In this document: positions 44,122 to 53,868 of the stretch, piece after piece
Layout: every line of letters starts with the position of its first letter
How positions within the stretch are numbered: the first letter of the stretch is position 1
Origin: Chitinophagales bacterium
GTDB taxonomy: Bacteria; Bacteroidota; Bacteroidia; Chitinophagales; Chitinophagaceae
Direction of reading: 5' to 3'
Length of the DNA stretch: 64,000 nucleotides
Assembly: GCA_030832085.1 (NCBI GenBank)
Contig: JAURJU010000027.1
Span: forward strand, 56,027-120,026
The notes under the pieces: generated by a model
Seen by the model: the letters and a program-made list of their open reading frames with translations, nothing else
Told to the model about the DNA's origin: nothing
The model's database searches: none
Program-made: the position numbers and the translations under genes

Positions 44122-45045
44122 ATGAATCAATTCAAATTTCCAGCCCAAACTGCCTTCTATTCTGGAAAAGTCAGGGATGTTTATACCATCAATAACAAAT
44201 ATCTTGTCATGGTTGCCAGCAACAGGATCTCTGCTTTTGATGTCATCTTACCAAAAGAAATACCTTATAAAGGTCAGGTTCTCAATCAGATAGCCGCTTA
44301 CATGTTAAGCAAAACAAAAGACATTTGTCCCAATTGGCTCATCGATGTTCCGGCCCCAAGCGTTTCCATTGGTCATCTCTGCACCCCTTTTAAAATCGAA
44401 ATGGTTGTCAGGGGTAACCTGGTGGGACATGCGTGGCGAACTTACCAAACAGGCAGAACCTTGTGTGGACAAACCATGCCCGATGGTTTAAAAGAAAATG
44501 ACTTTTTCCCCACCCCCCTGATCACACCTTCTACAAAAGCTGCTGCAGGACATGATGAAGACATCAGTGAAACCGAAATCATCAATGCTGGGCTTGCGAC
44601 TGCAGAAGAGTGGCAAATACTTAAAAGATATACCCTTGGGTTGTTTGAGAGGGGCAAGGAATTGGCTGCAGCACGCGGATTGATCCTGGCAGATACGAAA
44701 TATGAGTTTGGAAAATTGGGCAATGAAATTGTATTGATGGATGAAATCCATACACCAGATTCATCCAGGTATTTTATTGCAGATGGGTTTGAGGAGCGAC
44801 AATCGAGTGGAGAAAGGCAGCTTCAATTGAGCAAGGAATTCGTGCGAGAATGGTTGATGTCCAATGGGTTTATGGGAAAAGAAGGACAAGCAGTGCCGGA
44901 AATGTTAGAAGATTGGATCAACACCATTTCTGGTCGATACATTGAATTGTATGAGCAATTGATTGGCGAAAAATTTATTCCGTCCTCTGTCTCCGAGCAG
45001 GAAACTTTTTCAAAAGTGTTGGCATCACTTGAAAAAATGGCTTAG
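44122..45045 (+). CDS. purC: Phosphoribosylaminoimidazole-succinocarboxamide synthase
   Basis: 307 aa, the longer SAICAR synthetase form. Motifs: YSGKVRDVYTI at the ATP site, SNRISAFDVILPKEIPYKG, EMVVRGNLVGHAWRTYQTG, LILADTKYEFG and DEIHTPDSSRYF. It joins aspartate to CAIR in purine synthesis. Stop codons of purC and convergent trhO overlap by 4 bp. A weak -7 (TAATTTAG, 44110-44117) lies just before the ATG. Confidence 0.96.
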   Translation: MNQFKFPAQTAFYSGKVRDVYTINNKYLVMVASNRISAFDVILPKEIPYKGQVLNQIAAYMLSKTKDICPNWLIDVPAPSVSIGHLCTPFKIEMVVRGNLVGHAWRTYQTGRTLCGQTMPDGLKENDFFPTPLITPSTKAAAGHDEDISETEIINAGLATAEEWQILKRYTLGLFERGKELAAARGLILADTKYEFGKLGNEIVLMDEIHTPDSSRYFIADGFEERQSSGERQLQLSKEFVREWLMSNGFMGKEGQAVPEMLEDWINTISGRYIELYEQLIGEKFIPSSVSEQETFSKVLASLEKMA

Positions 45046-46088
45046 TCAACGTTTTGATCTTTTGAGAGCAAAGTCATGCGTTGTTTGGACTTGTTGAAAA
45101 TGTTGCGCCCCTTGTCCAACCCCTTCCTCATTTCTTTTTGTTGTTCCGGGTCAAGCTGTACAACATCCATGCAAGCATTACTGCAACATCCCCCCATTGC
45201 AGAATGACAGGCATCGCATTGAATAAAAAGCAAGTGACAACTGCTGTTTTTACAGTTCACATGCACATCGCAGGGAGTCCCACAAATATGACAGTTTGAA
45301 ATGATATCGTCTGTGATGCGCTCCCCCAAACGCTCATCAAATACGAAATTCTTGCCAATGAAATTATTTTCCAATCCCAATTCACGAACCTGGTTGATAT
45401 AGTTGATGATGCCCCCTTCCAGGTGAAAAACATTCTTGTACCCTTTATGCAACATCCAGGCGCTTGCTTTCTCACAACGGATTCCCCCGGTACAATACAT
45501 GATGATTTTCCTTTCTTTTTCCTCTTCAAACATGCTGGAGGCCATGGGAAGCTGTTCACGAAAAGTGTCACTGGGTATTTCAATCGCAGTGTTAAAACGC
45601 CCCACCTCGTACTCATAATGGTTGCGCATGTCAATTACAAGTGTGTCAGGTTCCTTCACCATCTCATTGAACTCAAGGGCGTTGACATATCGACCTCTGT
45701 TGTTCATCGAAAAGTCATTATCTATGATTCCATCGGCAACGATTTTTTGCCTGACTTTGATGTCAAGCACATAAAAAGAATTCCTGTTTTCATCAACCGC
45801 CTTGTTGAGTCGGAGTCCATTCATTGATGGAATGGCATAAATGAAGGATTTTAGGTTTTCAAATTGGCTGACCGGGCAGCTGATCTGGGCATTGATGCCT
45901 TCTTCAGCAATATAAATTCTCCCATAAACACCCAGTCCATTCAAATGAACATACCAATGATCTCTCATGGATGCCGGATCAGAAATGGGGAAATAACAGT
46001 AAAATGAAACCGTATTTCTTGGGGTAGGATCATTTTCTGCCCTTTCTTTCAATACCTTTCTTGAAACCCTGTTGTGCAGCGTTGCCAT
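45042..46088 (-). CDS. trhO: tRNA uridine(34) hydroxylase (TrhO/YceA, UPF0176)
   Basis: 348 aa. N-terminal ferredoxin-like domain (SFYCYFPISDPASMRDHW ... GRIYIAEEGINAQIS), then a rhodanese domain with catalytic Cys199 in MYCTGGIRCEKA, then a Cys-rich C-terminal zinc-like region (CHICGTPCDVHVNCKNSSC, CDACHSAMGGCC). TrhO makes 5-hydroxyuridine at tRNA wobble position 34. Single-gene unit; a plausible promoter lies at 46155-46183. Confidence 0.94.
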   Translation of the reverse strand: MATLHNRVSRKVLKERAENDPTPRNTVSFYCYFPISDPASMRDHWYVHLNGLGVYGRIYIAEEGINAQISCPVSQFENLKSFIYAIPSMNGLRLNKAVDENRNSFYVLDIKVRQKIVADGIIDNDFSMNNRGRYVNALEFNEMVKEPDTLVIDMRNHYEYEVGRFNTAIEIPSDTFREQLPMASSMFEEEKERKIIMYCTGGIRCEKASAWMLHKGYKNVFHLEGGIINYINQVRELGLENNFIGKNFVFDERLGERITDDIISNCHICGTPCDVHVNCKNSSCHLLFIQCDACHSAMGGCCSNACMDVVQLDPEQQKEMRKGLDKGRNIFNKSKQRMTLLSKDQNVD

Positions 46089-46154
46089 AATCTGATTTTA
46101 ATTCCTGTTTAAAATGGAAATCTGGTTGCAGGCCAGACAAAATCCGAAACGTTA

Positions 46155-46183
46155 CAAAATTAGTGAAAAGCGACGATGGGCAA
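46155..46183 (-). promoter_or_regulatory. Putative promoter of trhO
   Basis: Minus-strand TTG (46181-46183), 18-bp spacer, TAATTTTG (46155-46162), 66 bp before the ATG. It touches the 3' end of the upstream DUF5686 gene. Confidence 0.45.
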
Positions 46184-46184
46184 A

Positions 46185-48662
46185 TCAATTGTCATTGAAA
46201 AGGGAGGAAAATCCACGCAAGCCTACGCGTACTCCCTGTGTGAGACCTGTAGATTGCCCATGCCCTTTGATGTAATCAATTCTGATGAGCTTGAATATAT
46301 TGTCAATGCCAACAAAGAACTCTTGGTAATGCTTGTCTTTGAGTGCAATGATGTTTGCACCGGTTACAATACGCAAGTTCAGTTTCTTGACAATGGGAAT
46401 CTTGTTCGTCAACATGCCATTCAGCCCATACTCCGCATGAAATTCGGCATAGAATGGTGCCTTATTGGAAAAGGCATAAAAAGGGGCGACTTGGAAACTC
46501 TCCACATAGGGAGTTGCTTTTCGGGTAAGATTTCCAATAAAATGATTGTAGTCGGGAAGTTGGACCTGGGACGCGTCGATGAATCCTCCCAACTGAACCT
46601 TGTATTTGAATGCACCCCCAATCTTAAAGTTAAGGTCTCCGGTAACAGACATTTTCCACTTGTCAAAACCTGAACCTTCGGCAAAAGGTGCAGCAATACC
46701 CTTGGCATATTGGAATGCAAAAACAGGTGATCTTGAAAACGTATTGACTTCCCCATCTGGTAATTCTACATAACGCGCCCCTGGCCTATAGCGTAGCCTT
46801 ATTGATGCAACCAGTGAGCGATGGTCCACCATAGGGCCGGATCCGACCTCAGTTGGATAATTGGGCGTAATGTTTTTAAGATTGATCTTGTTGCCCCATG
46901 AAACAGTTGTATCGGTATTGACCAAGGCTTTACGGTTCTGAAAATTGATTCCTGCATCCATATCAAGGCCATGTCCGAGAACCTTAAAATAACCGGCCTG
47001 TAAATATCCAGCCTGGTACAGTTTCATGTAGTTGTATCCCGAAAGTAGGGTCGATGCGGTATTCATGATCTGGGGAATGGGATTGGCATTGTTGAACTGA
47101 AAAACTCTGCTCCCAAATGACAGCGAAATTCTATTGGCAAATTTTTTTCCGAATGTGTAACTGGATGCCAATGATGCATTGAAACGATTGTTGGATGTAC
47201 CGTATCGTAAAACAGGAATCAATGAAAGTTGACGTCTTCCTTTGAGGTTCTTTTGAAATCTTACTGATCCCTGCAACACCCATCCCTCAACTGTGTTGAA
47301 ACTGATGGATTTGAGCAGCGGGTCCATTTCGATGGAAGATTTGCTGTTGCGGTAATTGAAACGTGGGCCGTTGATGAGAATACCCATTCCGGTAATCCGG
47401 TTTTGGATTTTATCAAGCGAGTCAAGGTATCGCGGATCTTCCCTTCGCTTTTCAAGGGAATCTTTTTTCCTGAAATCATCTACTTCTTCCTTTACCAGCG
47501 GAATTGGCCTGGCATCATTCCAAAACTTCTCAGTTCTCTTGTTGGAAAGAGAGTCAAATTTTAAAACAGTTCTGCCAAACAGTTTCTTATCGTAAGCAAT
47601 GTTGATTTGATAATTGGAATAAATGGTTGAAAAATACCCTGAGGCGGCAAATCCAAAAATATTAACCTCGGGATAGATGGTCTGTGTGCCCACCATCCAG
47701 TTGTTTTTATCAATGGGATTGTATTGTTGCACAATGCTGATCTTGTCTGCCAATTCCAATTGCGATTCCTTGTCAACAGAAAGATTCACGGAATGAATGT
47801 TCCATTCATTTTCAATGATCTGTATATAGCCACTGAACAACGGTTCCCATTTTCGCTTTGGAATTACTTGTATCTTATTGATTTGGTATCCATTCTCAAA
47901 AAAAACGCCAAGGTATTTGTACCTGTAAAAAGCAAGGGCCCCATCAGCAATGGGTGAAATGAAACCACGGGGATTGAACGTTTTTGGCAGTGAGACAATG
48001 TTATCATAAAAGGATATCAAAATGGGATTGGCCAAACCCAATCCCCGGGATTGCCCACTTACCCGGGTGGAATTGACAACCACGCGGATGTCGTCAGGCT
48101 GCCTGAAAGCAATGTCAGAAATGGACTCGGAGAGAAATATGATTTTACGCTTGGTGGAATCCCCATCTTCAAAATCAACTGGCTGTCCCAAGAAATTATC
48201 TGGAAAATCCGCTGTGCGTATTAATCCCTTTATGTATGCTTGACAGGTGAAAGAGGCAATGGCCATTTGATGTGCCTTGCGGGCTTTAATGGCATTCCGA
48301 ATGATTTCATATGCTGGATCCTCCCCTCCTGCTTTTACCCTGACTTCGGAAAGTGTCAGGCTATTGACCTTCATTCTAAAATTCAGTTGCATTTCACGAC
48401 CAGAAACAAGTGTATCCAACAGTTGGGTCTCAAATCCTACATGTTGAACGATAATGGAATATCTGCCTGGTTGCACATCCAGAAAAAAAACTCCCTGATC
48501 GTTGGAGAGCGCTGTTTTTTGGGTTTGCTGGATGGTGATGGAACAGAACCCGATGGGCGCATTGGATTGATCAACGACCTTGCCATTGATTCGCGTGGCA
48601 TTGCCGGTAAGGAAGGAAAAGGAAAGAACAAAAAGAAAAATGAAATGTTTTCCGGTAATCAT
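46185..48662 (-). CDS. DUF5686 outer-membrane protein with carboxypeptidase-like domain
   Basis: 825 aa. Signal peptide (MITGKHFIFLFVLSFSFLTGNA), a carboxypeptidase-regulatory-like domain (about 22-105, INGKVVDQSNAPIGFCSITIQ), the conserved helix EDPAYEIIRNAIKARKAH, a large beta-rich middle and a C-terminal barrel-like region ending VGLRGFSSLF. The architecture is that of DUF5686, a Bacteroidota-specific outer-membrane family without known function; it has no TonB box or plug. It is 20 bp downstream of a small membrane protein gene and likely in one transcript with the penicillin-acylase-type gene. Confidence 0.87.
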   Translation of the reverse strand: MITGKHFIFLFVLSFSFLTGNATRINGKVVDQSNAPIGFCSITIQQTQKTALSNDQGVFFLDVQPGRYSIIVQHVGFETQLLDTLVSGREMQLNFRMKVNSLTLSEVRVKAGGEDPAYEIIRNAIKARKAHQMAIASFTCQAYIKGLIRTADFPDNFLGQPVDFEDGDSTKRKIIFLSESISDIAFRQPDDIRVVVNSTRVSGQSRGLGLANPILISFYDNIVSLPKTFNPRGFISPIADGALAFYRYKYLGVFFENGYQINKIQVIPKRKWEPLFSGYIQIIENEWNIHSVNLSVDKESQLELADKISIVQQYNPIDKNNWMVGTQTIYPEVNIFGFAASGYFSTIYSNYQINIAYDKKLFGRTVLKFDSLSNKRTEKFWNDARPIPLVKEEVDDFRKKDSLEKRREDPRYLDSLDKIQNRITGMGILINGPRFNYRNSKSSIEMDPLLKSISFNTVEGWVLQGSVRFQKNLKGRRQLSLIPVLRYGTSNNRFNASLASSYTFGKKFANRISLSFGSRVFQFNNANPIPQIMNTASTLLSGYNYMKLYQAGYLQAGYFKVLGHGLDMDAGINFQNRKALVNTDTTVSWGNKINLKNITPNYPTEVGSGPMVDHRSLVASIRLRYRPGARYVELPDGEVNTFSRSPVFAFQYAKGIAAPFAEGSGFDKWKMSVTGDLNFKIGGAFKYKVQLGGFIDASQVQLPDYNHFIGNLTRKATPYVESFQVAPFYAFSNKAPFYAEFHAEYGLNGMLTNKIPIVKKLNLRIVTGANIIALKDKHYQEFFVGIDNIFKLIRIDYIKGHGQSTGLTQGVRVGLRGFSSLFNDN

Positions 48663-48682
48663 TAAGGGATGCTTGATAAGGC

Positions 48683-49033
48683 TTATTTTTTGACCAGTAC
48701 TGCAAAGGCTCGGGCAGTTGTTGCCGATACGCCTGAAGTTATTCCCCCAAGGAATGCAGTCAGCAAAATGATCAAATGAGGGGAATTCCTTTTTATGACC
48801 AACATTGAAATGCGTTTTGCAAGAATGTGGTCATTAGAATAGCTCATAAAAAAAGACATGATCCCCCAAAACAAGAAAACACCTAAAAAAGCGGATAAAA
48901 AGGAAAGTGATAATTTCTGTGGTATAAAGAACCCCGTCAGCATACCGGCAAGCGCAATGCTCCACCAGGGCAAAAATAAACCAAAGGCAAAAGCAAGGGC
49001 TGCGGTTATGATTGAAGAGACAATAAATTTCAT
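48683..49033 (-). CDS. Small membrane protein, unknown function
   Basis: 116 aa from the ATG at 49031-49033, 14 bp after the upstream stop; a longer frame would overlap the acylase gene. Three to four hydrophobic spans (about residues 2-35, 42-66, 86-112), separated by short polar loops (SYSNDHILAKRISMLVIKRNSP). No motif I recognise. Its position between the acylase-type hydrolase and DUF5686 gene suggests an envelope role. Confidence 0.72.
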   Translation of the reverse strand: MKFIVSSIITAALAFAFGLFLPWWSIALAGMLTGFFIPQKLSLSFLSAFLGVFLFWGIMSFFMSYSNDHILAKRISMLVIKRNSPHLIILLTAFLGGITSGVSATTARAFAVLVKK

Positions 49034-49047
49034 GTTCGATGTTTGTT

Positions 49048-51486
49048 TTATTTGGATGCGAAACTCATTTTCCACTTGCATTTTTTTCCATCAGTTGCTG
49101 CTGACTCCATGAACCAAAGTTTATAATACATCCCCTTCGTCCATTTTTCGATAAAGCTGTCGTAAAACCTGCTCCCAGGATTTCCACTTTGCCCTCCGGG
49201 ATAAACTCCATATGCGTTGGTAGGTGTTGTCATTTCAACGACCATTCTCCAGCTTGGACCATGGTCATGCTGTGAGGCATTGATGATTCCATTTCCACCC
49301 CCGTTCATCAAACCTTCCCTTGCGAATGCCATGGCATTGTTCTTGAGCAAATGGTATACAGTAGTATTTTTGTACTTTGCCCATTGCAACTTGTTTTCTT
49401 TCTCAAGTTGCACCAGCTGTACGGCAGCTTTTTTCAAAGCGATTGTGACCTGCTGGTATATGTTTTCCTGCTCAGGGGTATTGATGTTATCGACAAATTT
49501 GAATGAGCTGTCCCGCTCCAAAGCCTCAAGAAGTACAAATTTTTCCGGCTTGATCATTGGCGATTTACCCATCAGCAATTCATCATTGAACACTGTAGCA
49601 TGCAAAGAATCCCACCAGGCAGTGAAGCAGGTTGGCCCTGTTTCTCCGGGATCATTTCTGAGGTTCCATTGCGTTACCAAATCGAGATATTTTGTTTCTT
49701 CGGCTGTAAGTCCTTCCTTCTTGACGTATTTCAAGAGTATGGGCCTTGCATCTTCTGCAAAAACATTGTAATTGTTGTTTTGCAACAATTGCATGTCCAG
49801 GGCAGTGATGTTGTTCATTGAAGCAAGCATCCGGTTAATGGCAATTGGCCTGTAGACTTCATAACTGCCAGGGATGAAATATGGATATGTGGAATCGGCA
49901 GCACGCTGGTTGGCGCTGCTGACGAAGCCCTGTACAGGGTTTACGCTATGGGGATTTTCTTCATTTGGAATATATCCTTTCCACATATAACTGCTATCGG
50001 AACCAGGCATCACAAAAAGCCCCTGGTCTTTCCATCGCATTGGGAAAGTGCCTTGTTGCCAAAGTGCAATGTCGCCCGCCTTGGATGAAAAAATCATGTT
50101 TTGTCCGGGTACATTGAAGTGCCCTATGGCTTCGTGAAAGTCATTGTAATTGTTTGCACGATTGAGCAACATCCACATTTTCAGGATATTGGATGAATCA
50201 TGTGCCACCCACCTCAATGCGTAGGCTTTTTCATCAGAAAGTTCAGTCTTGAAACTTTTGTCGTAAACCACCGGTCCAAAAACAGTATACGCTACCGTAT
50301 CATTTACAAGTGCTCCATTTTTTACCTGAATTTTTTCAATACGCCTGCTTGTTTTTTTCCATGTACTGTCAAACCAATACTCAGCCTTGTCTGCGTTTCT
50401 AAACTGAACTTCGTAGTAATCCTTGACATCACGACCTGCATTCGTAAAGCCAAAAGCTATACTGTCATTGAAACCAATCACCACTCCGGGTAACCCAGGA
50501 AAAGAAACGCCATATGAATTGAATGCTGGTGTTTTGATTTGAATCTCATACCAAATGGAAGGCAAAGTAAGTCCCAAATGGGGATCGTTGCTTAAAATTG
50601 GTTTCCCACTTTTTGTTTTGGCCCCGGATACTGCCCAACTATTGCTTCCATTGGCGGGATTGGGCTTGTAGTCTTCAACAAATTGTATCGTGTCTTTTCT
50701 CTTGAAATAAAGTGAATCTGCAGATGCAGGCGCATCAACCGCTATTGTGGGTTGATTGTAAACTGTACCGTTTGCGATTACAGGATAAAGGGAATCGGGC
50801 AAGCTGGGGTAAAGGATATGGAAATTTTCTTCGCCAAGCAGTTTCAGTGCATTGGTGAATTCAAAATCACGATCATAACCAGCCAATGTTTGGGTCATTT
50901 GCTTTGTAAAAAGTGCAGACTTCAGGTTTGTCCATTGTTCAGGTTGGTATCCCAACAACTTGTATTCGATGGGTAAATCACTTGCGTTCAGGGTGCTGAT
51001 ATAGGCATTTACACCTGCGGTGTAGGCATCAAGTGCCGATATGGTTTGTGCATCCTTCTGCATCGATGCCAAGGCATTTTCAGCAGCAAAGACCATTCCC
51101 ATTCTGCGTTGATTTCTGTCAAATTTGATGGCTTTTTCCCCAACTATTTCACTGATTCTCCCTGCAGCCGCATGGGTTTGAAATTCCATCTGCCACAACC
51201 TGAATTTTGCATGCAAATACCCCTGTACAAAATATGCGTCATTTTCAACTTCTGCAAATACATGCGGCACAAGACGATCATCCAGGTACACATCCACATT
51301 GCCCTGTAGACCATCAAAATTCATGGAGGCATTGTAATCCAAATTTACTGGTTCAGCATTCTGCCAAACCCCTTCCTGTACACTCAGGAAACTTCCGAGA
51401 GGCAATGGCAAAACATTCCTGGTACCCAATACAAAAATGAGGGAGATGTTCAACAAAAGGGATAATGAAAAAACTACATATTTCAT
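49048..51486 (-). CDS. Penicillin acylase family Ntn-hydrolase
   Basis: 812 aa, S45 family. An N-terminal signal/anchor (MKYVVFSLSLLLNISLIFVLG) precedes the alpha chain; the beta chain would begin at Ser281 in ANGSNSWAVSG, the nucleophile freed by self-cleavage. Further landmarks: ILSNDPHLGLTLPSIWYEIQ, the GVVIGFNDSIAFGFTNAGRD loop, and HGPSWRMVVEM near the C-terminus. The family hydrolyses amides such as penicillin G or acyl-homoserine lactones; the natural substrate here is unknown. Likely periplasmic. Leads the unit with the small membrane protein and DUF5686 gene. Confidence 0.92.
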   Translation of the reverse strand: MKYVVFSLSLLLNISLIFVLGTRNVLPLPLGSFLSVQEGVWQNAEPVNLDYNASMNFDGLQGNVDVYLDDRLVPHVFAEVENDAYFVQGYLHAKFRLWQMEFQTHAAAGRISEIVGEKAIKFDRNQRRMGMVFAAENALASMQKDAQTISALDAYTAGVNAYISTLNASDLPIEYKLLGYQPEQWTNLKSALFTKQMTQTLAGYDRDFEFTNALKLLGEENFHILYPSLPDSLYPVIANGTVYNQPTIAVDAPASADSLYFKRKDTIQFVEDYKPNPANGSNSWAVSGAKTKSGKPILSNDPHLGLTLPSIWYEIQIKTPAFNSYGVSFPGLPGVVIGFNDSIAFGFTNAGRDVKDYYEVQFRNADKAEYWFDSTWKKTSRRIEKIQVKNGALVNDTVAYTVFGPVVYDKSFKTELSDEKAYALRWVAHDSSNILKMWMLLNRANNYNDFHEAIGHFNVPGQNMIFSSKAGDIALWQQGTFPMRWKDQGLFVMPGSDSSYMWKGYIPNEENPHSVNPVQGFVSSANQRAADSTYPYFIPGSYEVYRPIAINRMLASMNNITALDMQLLQNNNYNVFAEDARPILLKYVKKEGLTAEETKYLDLVTQWNLRNDPGETGPTCFTAWWDSLHATVFNDELLMGKSPMIKPEKFVLLEALERDSSFKFVDNINTPEQENIYQQVTIALKKAAVQLVQLEKENKLQWAKYKNTTVYHLLKNNAMAFAREGLMNGGGNGIINASQHDHGPSWRMVVEMTTPTNAYGVYPGGQSGNPGSRFYDSFIEKWTKGMYYKLWFMESAATDGKKCKWKMSFASK

Positions 51487-51521
51487 GTCTGTAAATGTGT
51501 CTTAAAGTTAATTACAATAAT

Positions 51522-52490
51522 TCAACTGAAATGATTGATTTCAGCGGCCAGGTCCAGCTTGGGAAACCGTTGTGAAAGGGATTGGCTGATTTTTTTGAAT
51601 TTCTCTAAAAATTTTCTGTGTTCAGCAGAATCAGGATGAAGCGCCTTGTGTTGAACAGCATGTTTCAACTGTTCCAATTCTTTCATGACTTCTCTGGTCT
51701 TGCCATTGATGCATGCCACACAAAATTTTTCCCAGACATACCGTGTTGCAAGATAGTTGGGATGAACCATGTCCTCTGCATAAAACCTGTAATCCCGCAG
51801 GTCATCAACAATGAGTTCATAAGCGGGAAAATAATGAAGACCCTCTCCCGATTGAACAATCCTGTCTACACCGTGGATCAAAACAGCCTTGCTTCTGTTG
51901 TTTTCCACAAAACCATCCCTCAAGTGCCTGACTGGGCTTACTGTAAACATGATGTTGATGGATGGATTGAATGATTTTAGCAGAGTGATGACCCTGTTGA
52001 ACAAGGAAACCAGTTCATCAACACCCAGCATTCTTTTAGTAAAGGACGCAGCCGGCAATTTATGGCAGTTGGCAACAATTTTTTTTCCTTCCAATTCGTA
52101 CACAAAAGCTGAACCCAGGGTGATTATCAACCATTGAGCATTTTTCAAAAAATTGTGTGCTGCTGTAATCTGCCGGTTCATTGAAAGGACGGCTTCATCA
52201 AGATCTGTACAACTCATTTTAGAATGAAACTCCCAGTGGTTCCATAGTCCGTTTCTTTCAAACAATTCCCCCCCCTCAACATGCCTGTTCTCCATGTACC
52301 TTGTCAAGGCTTGAGCAATGCTGACAGGATTGAAAAGCACTCCATTCGGATTTTGAAGCGCATGAAATTTGGATGCTGTCAAATGGCTGTACATGTGATC
52401 CGTAAAACAGGACCCGATAAGCATGATTTGATCATCCAGGTCCAATTTTAGATCGATAGGTGCAGGCTCAAATTCCAGTCTGAAATCCAT
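51522..52490 (-). CDS. GSCFA domain protein
   Basis: 322 aa from the ATG at 52488-52490, 10 bp after the rlmB stop. IMLIGSCFTDHM (around residue 23) holds the name-giving GSCFA motif with the putative nucleophile Ser, and the C-terminal YRFYAEDMVHPNYLATRYVWE resembles the DxxH block of SGNH-type hydrolases. GSCFA proteins are SGNH/GDSL-related and often sit near polysaccharide or envelope genes; substrate unknown. No signal peptide is seen. Confidence 0.88.
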   Translation of the reverse strand: MDFRLEFEPAPIDLKLDLDDQIMLIGSCFTDHMYSHLTASKFHALQNPNGVLFNPVSIAQALTRYMENRHVEGGELFERNGLWNHWEFHSKMSCTDLDEAVLSMNRQITAAHNFLKNAQWLIITLGSAFVYELEGKKIVANCHKLPAASFTKRMLGVDELVSLFNRVITLLKSFNPSINIMFTVSPVRHLRDGFVENNRSKAVLIHGVDRIVQSGEGLHYFPAYELIVDDLRDYRFYAEDMVHPNYLATRYVWEKFCVACINGKTREVMKELEQLKHAVQHKALHPDSAEHRKFLEKFKKISQSLSQRFPKLDLAAEINHFS

Positions 52491-52500
52491 GGTGATGTAT

Positions 52501-53262
52501 TTATTGCTTAAATCCCATTCGTTGTTTGCTGGCTTCAAACAATATGATACCGGTTGCAATACCCACATTGAAAGAATCAAAATTGCCCTGCATAGGGATG
52601 GTCAAATGAACATCGGCAGCTTTTGTGATGAAAGGTTGGATTCCCTTGTCTTCACTGCCCATTACAATACAAGCAGGTTGGGTAAAATCCACGTCAAATA
52701 CATTGATATTTGATTTCATTTCGGCAGTGTAGACCTTGATATCATTGAGATGAAGGGTATCAACAGCCTTGAGCAAGCTGTTGACCCTGCAAACAAGCAG
52801 TTTCTGTAAGGCGCCTGCAGATGATTTCATGGCTTCGTCATTGATGGCAGCAATTCCCTTGTCTGGAATAATCAGGATCTGTGCCCCGCAGCAAAGGGCG
52901 GTCCTCGCAATGGCGCCAATGTTCCGTACATCTGTAATGCCATCCAGCATAACAAACAAAGGTGTTTCGCCTCTTTCAACAACATTGTTGATTGATTCCT
53001 GCAAATCGAAGTATTCAATAATGCTGTTGATGCCGATCACTCCCTGGTGATTGGCCCTGGTCATTGCATGTAATTTTTCAATGGGTACTGCATTGATTGG
53101 AATTTGCAACTTTTGTGCGAGGTTTTTAATTTCCTCAACACCATCTCCGCCAATGTTTTTTTGCAAAAAAATTCTTTCCAGTTTTACGCCATCTCTTAGG
53201 GCTTCAATTACAGGTTGACGTCCAATGATGTTAGACGATGACCGGTTCATTTCATTTCTCAT
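52501..53262 (-). CDS. rlmB: 23S rRNA (guanosine-2'-O-)-methyltransferase RlmB
   Basis: 253 aa SpoU-family (SPOUT) methyltransferase. N-terminal substrate-binding domain NIIGRQPVIEALRDG; SpoU motifs DGITDVRNIGAIARTALCCG, IVMGSEDKGIQPF and IPMQGNFDSFNVGIATGIIL. It methylates the 2'-O of G2251-type residues in the peptidyl-transferase P loop. The first ATG (53260-53262) overlaps the NUDIX stop by 11 bp; the next ATG (53248-53250) would leave 1 bp and is equally possible. Confidence 0.93.
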   Translation of the reverse strand: MRNEMNRSSSNIIGRQPVIEALRDGVKLERIFLQKNIGGDGVEEIKNLAQKLQIPINAVPIEKLHAMTRANHQGVIGINSIIEYFDLQESINNVVERGETPLFVMLDGITDVRNIGAIARTALCCGAQILIIPDKGIAAINDEAMKSSAGALQKLLVCRVNSLLKAVDTLHLNDIKVYTAEMKSNINVFDVDFTQPACIVMGSEDKGIQPFITKAADVHLTIPMQGNFDSFNVGIATGIILFEASKQRMGFKQ

Positions 53263-53809
53263 TTTCCAGCGATTTGATCTTCATTTTTAAAATGGCTGCA
53301 ACACTGATGGAATCTGTTATTTCTCCATCAAGCACCATTTGGTAGGCTTCGTTGAGGTGAATTTTCGAAACAATCAATTCTTCTGTTTCCTCTGGAGATG
53401 CATCACCCTGTACAAGCCCTGTTGCAAGATAAACAATTGCCCTTTCATCGGTCACTGAATTGGAGGTCTCCATTTCAAGCAATTTCTCCCAGTTGGCTGC
53501 CTCCAATCCTGTTTCTTCCTTCAATTCCCGTTTTGCAGATTCGAGCGGATCATCGTCAATCGGACCTCCACCTTCAGGAATTTCAAGACTGTATTTTCCC
53601 AGAACATACCTGAACTGTCCCACCATGTAGATATAGCCTTCCTGATCAATGGGTACTATTCCAATGGCAAGGTTTTTAAAATGGACAACGCCATAAATAC
53701 CATTGTTTCCAGAGGGATTGATTACCTGGTGTTCGGAAACAGAAATCCAAGGATTTTCATAGGCTTTCTTTTCAGAAAGCTTGATCCAGTTGTTGTTCAT
53801 TTTGGTCAT
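53252..53809 (-). CDS. NUDIX hydrolase, ADP-ribose pyrophosphatase-like
   Basis: 185 aa. The Nudix box runs from GGGPIDDDPLESAKRELKEE (about residue 78), matching Gx5Ex7REUxEExGU with Asp in the first acidic position, and the preceding LEIPEGG is typical of ADP-ribose pyrophosphatases (NudF/YffH type). Later EETEELIVSKIHLNEA fits that subfamily. It probably hydrolyses ADP-ribose or a nucleotide sugar. First gene of a NUDIX, rlmB, GSCFA run. Confidence 0.87.
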   Translation of the reverse strand: MTKMNNNWIKLSEKKAYENPWISVSEHQVINPSGNNGIYGVVHFKNLAIGIVPIDQEGYIYMVGQFRYVLGKYSLEIPEGGGPIDDDPLESAKRELKEETGLEAANWEKLLEMETSNSVTDERAIVYLATGLVQGDASPEETEELIVSKIHLNEAYQMVLDGEITDSISVAAILKMKIKSLENEK

Positions 53810-53823
53810 GGTTCAAAATAAAT

Positions 53824-53846
53824 AAACCCTCCATTGGGGAGGGTTT
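53824..53846 (-). terminator. Terminator of metK
   Basis: 9-bp stem AAACCCTCC (53824-53832) with GGAGGGTTT (53838-53846), followed on the minus strand by TTTATTTATTTT-type sequence; 22 bp past the metK stop. The stem is almost the same as the L31 terminator at 28278-28299. Confidence 0.82.
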
Positions 53847-53868
53847 ACGGTATGTTAAATGAGATTGA

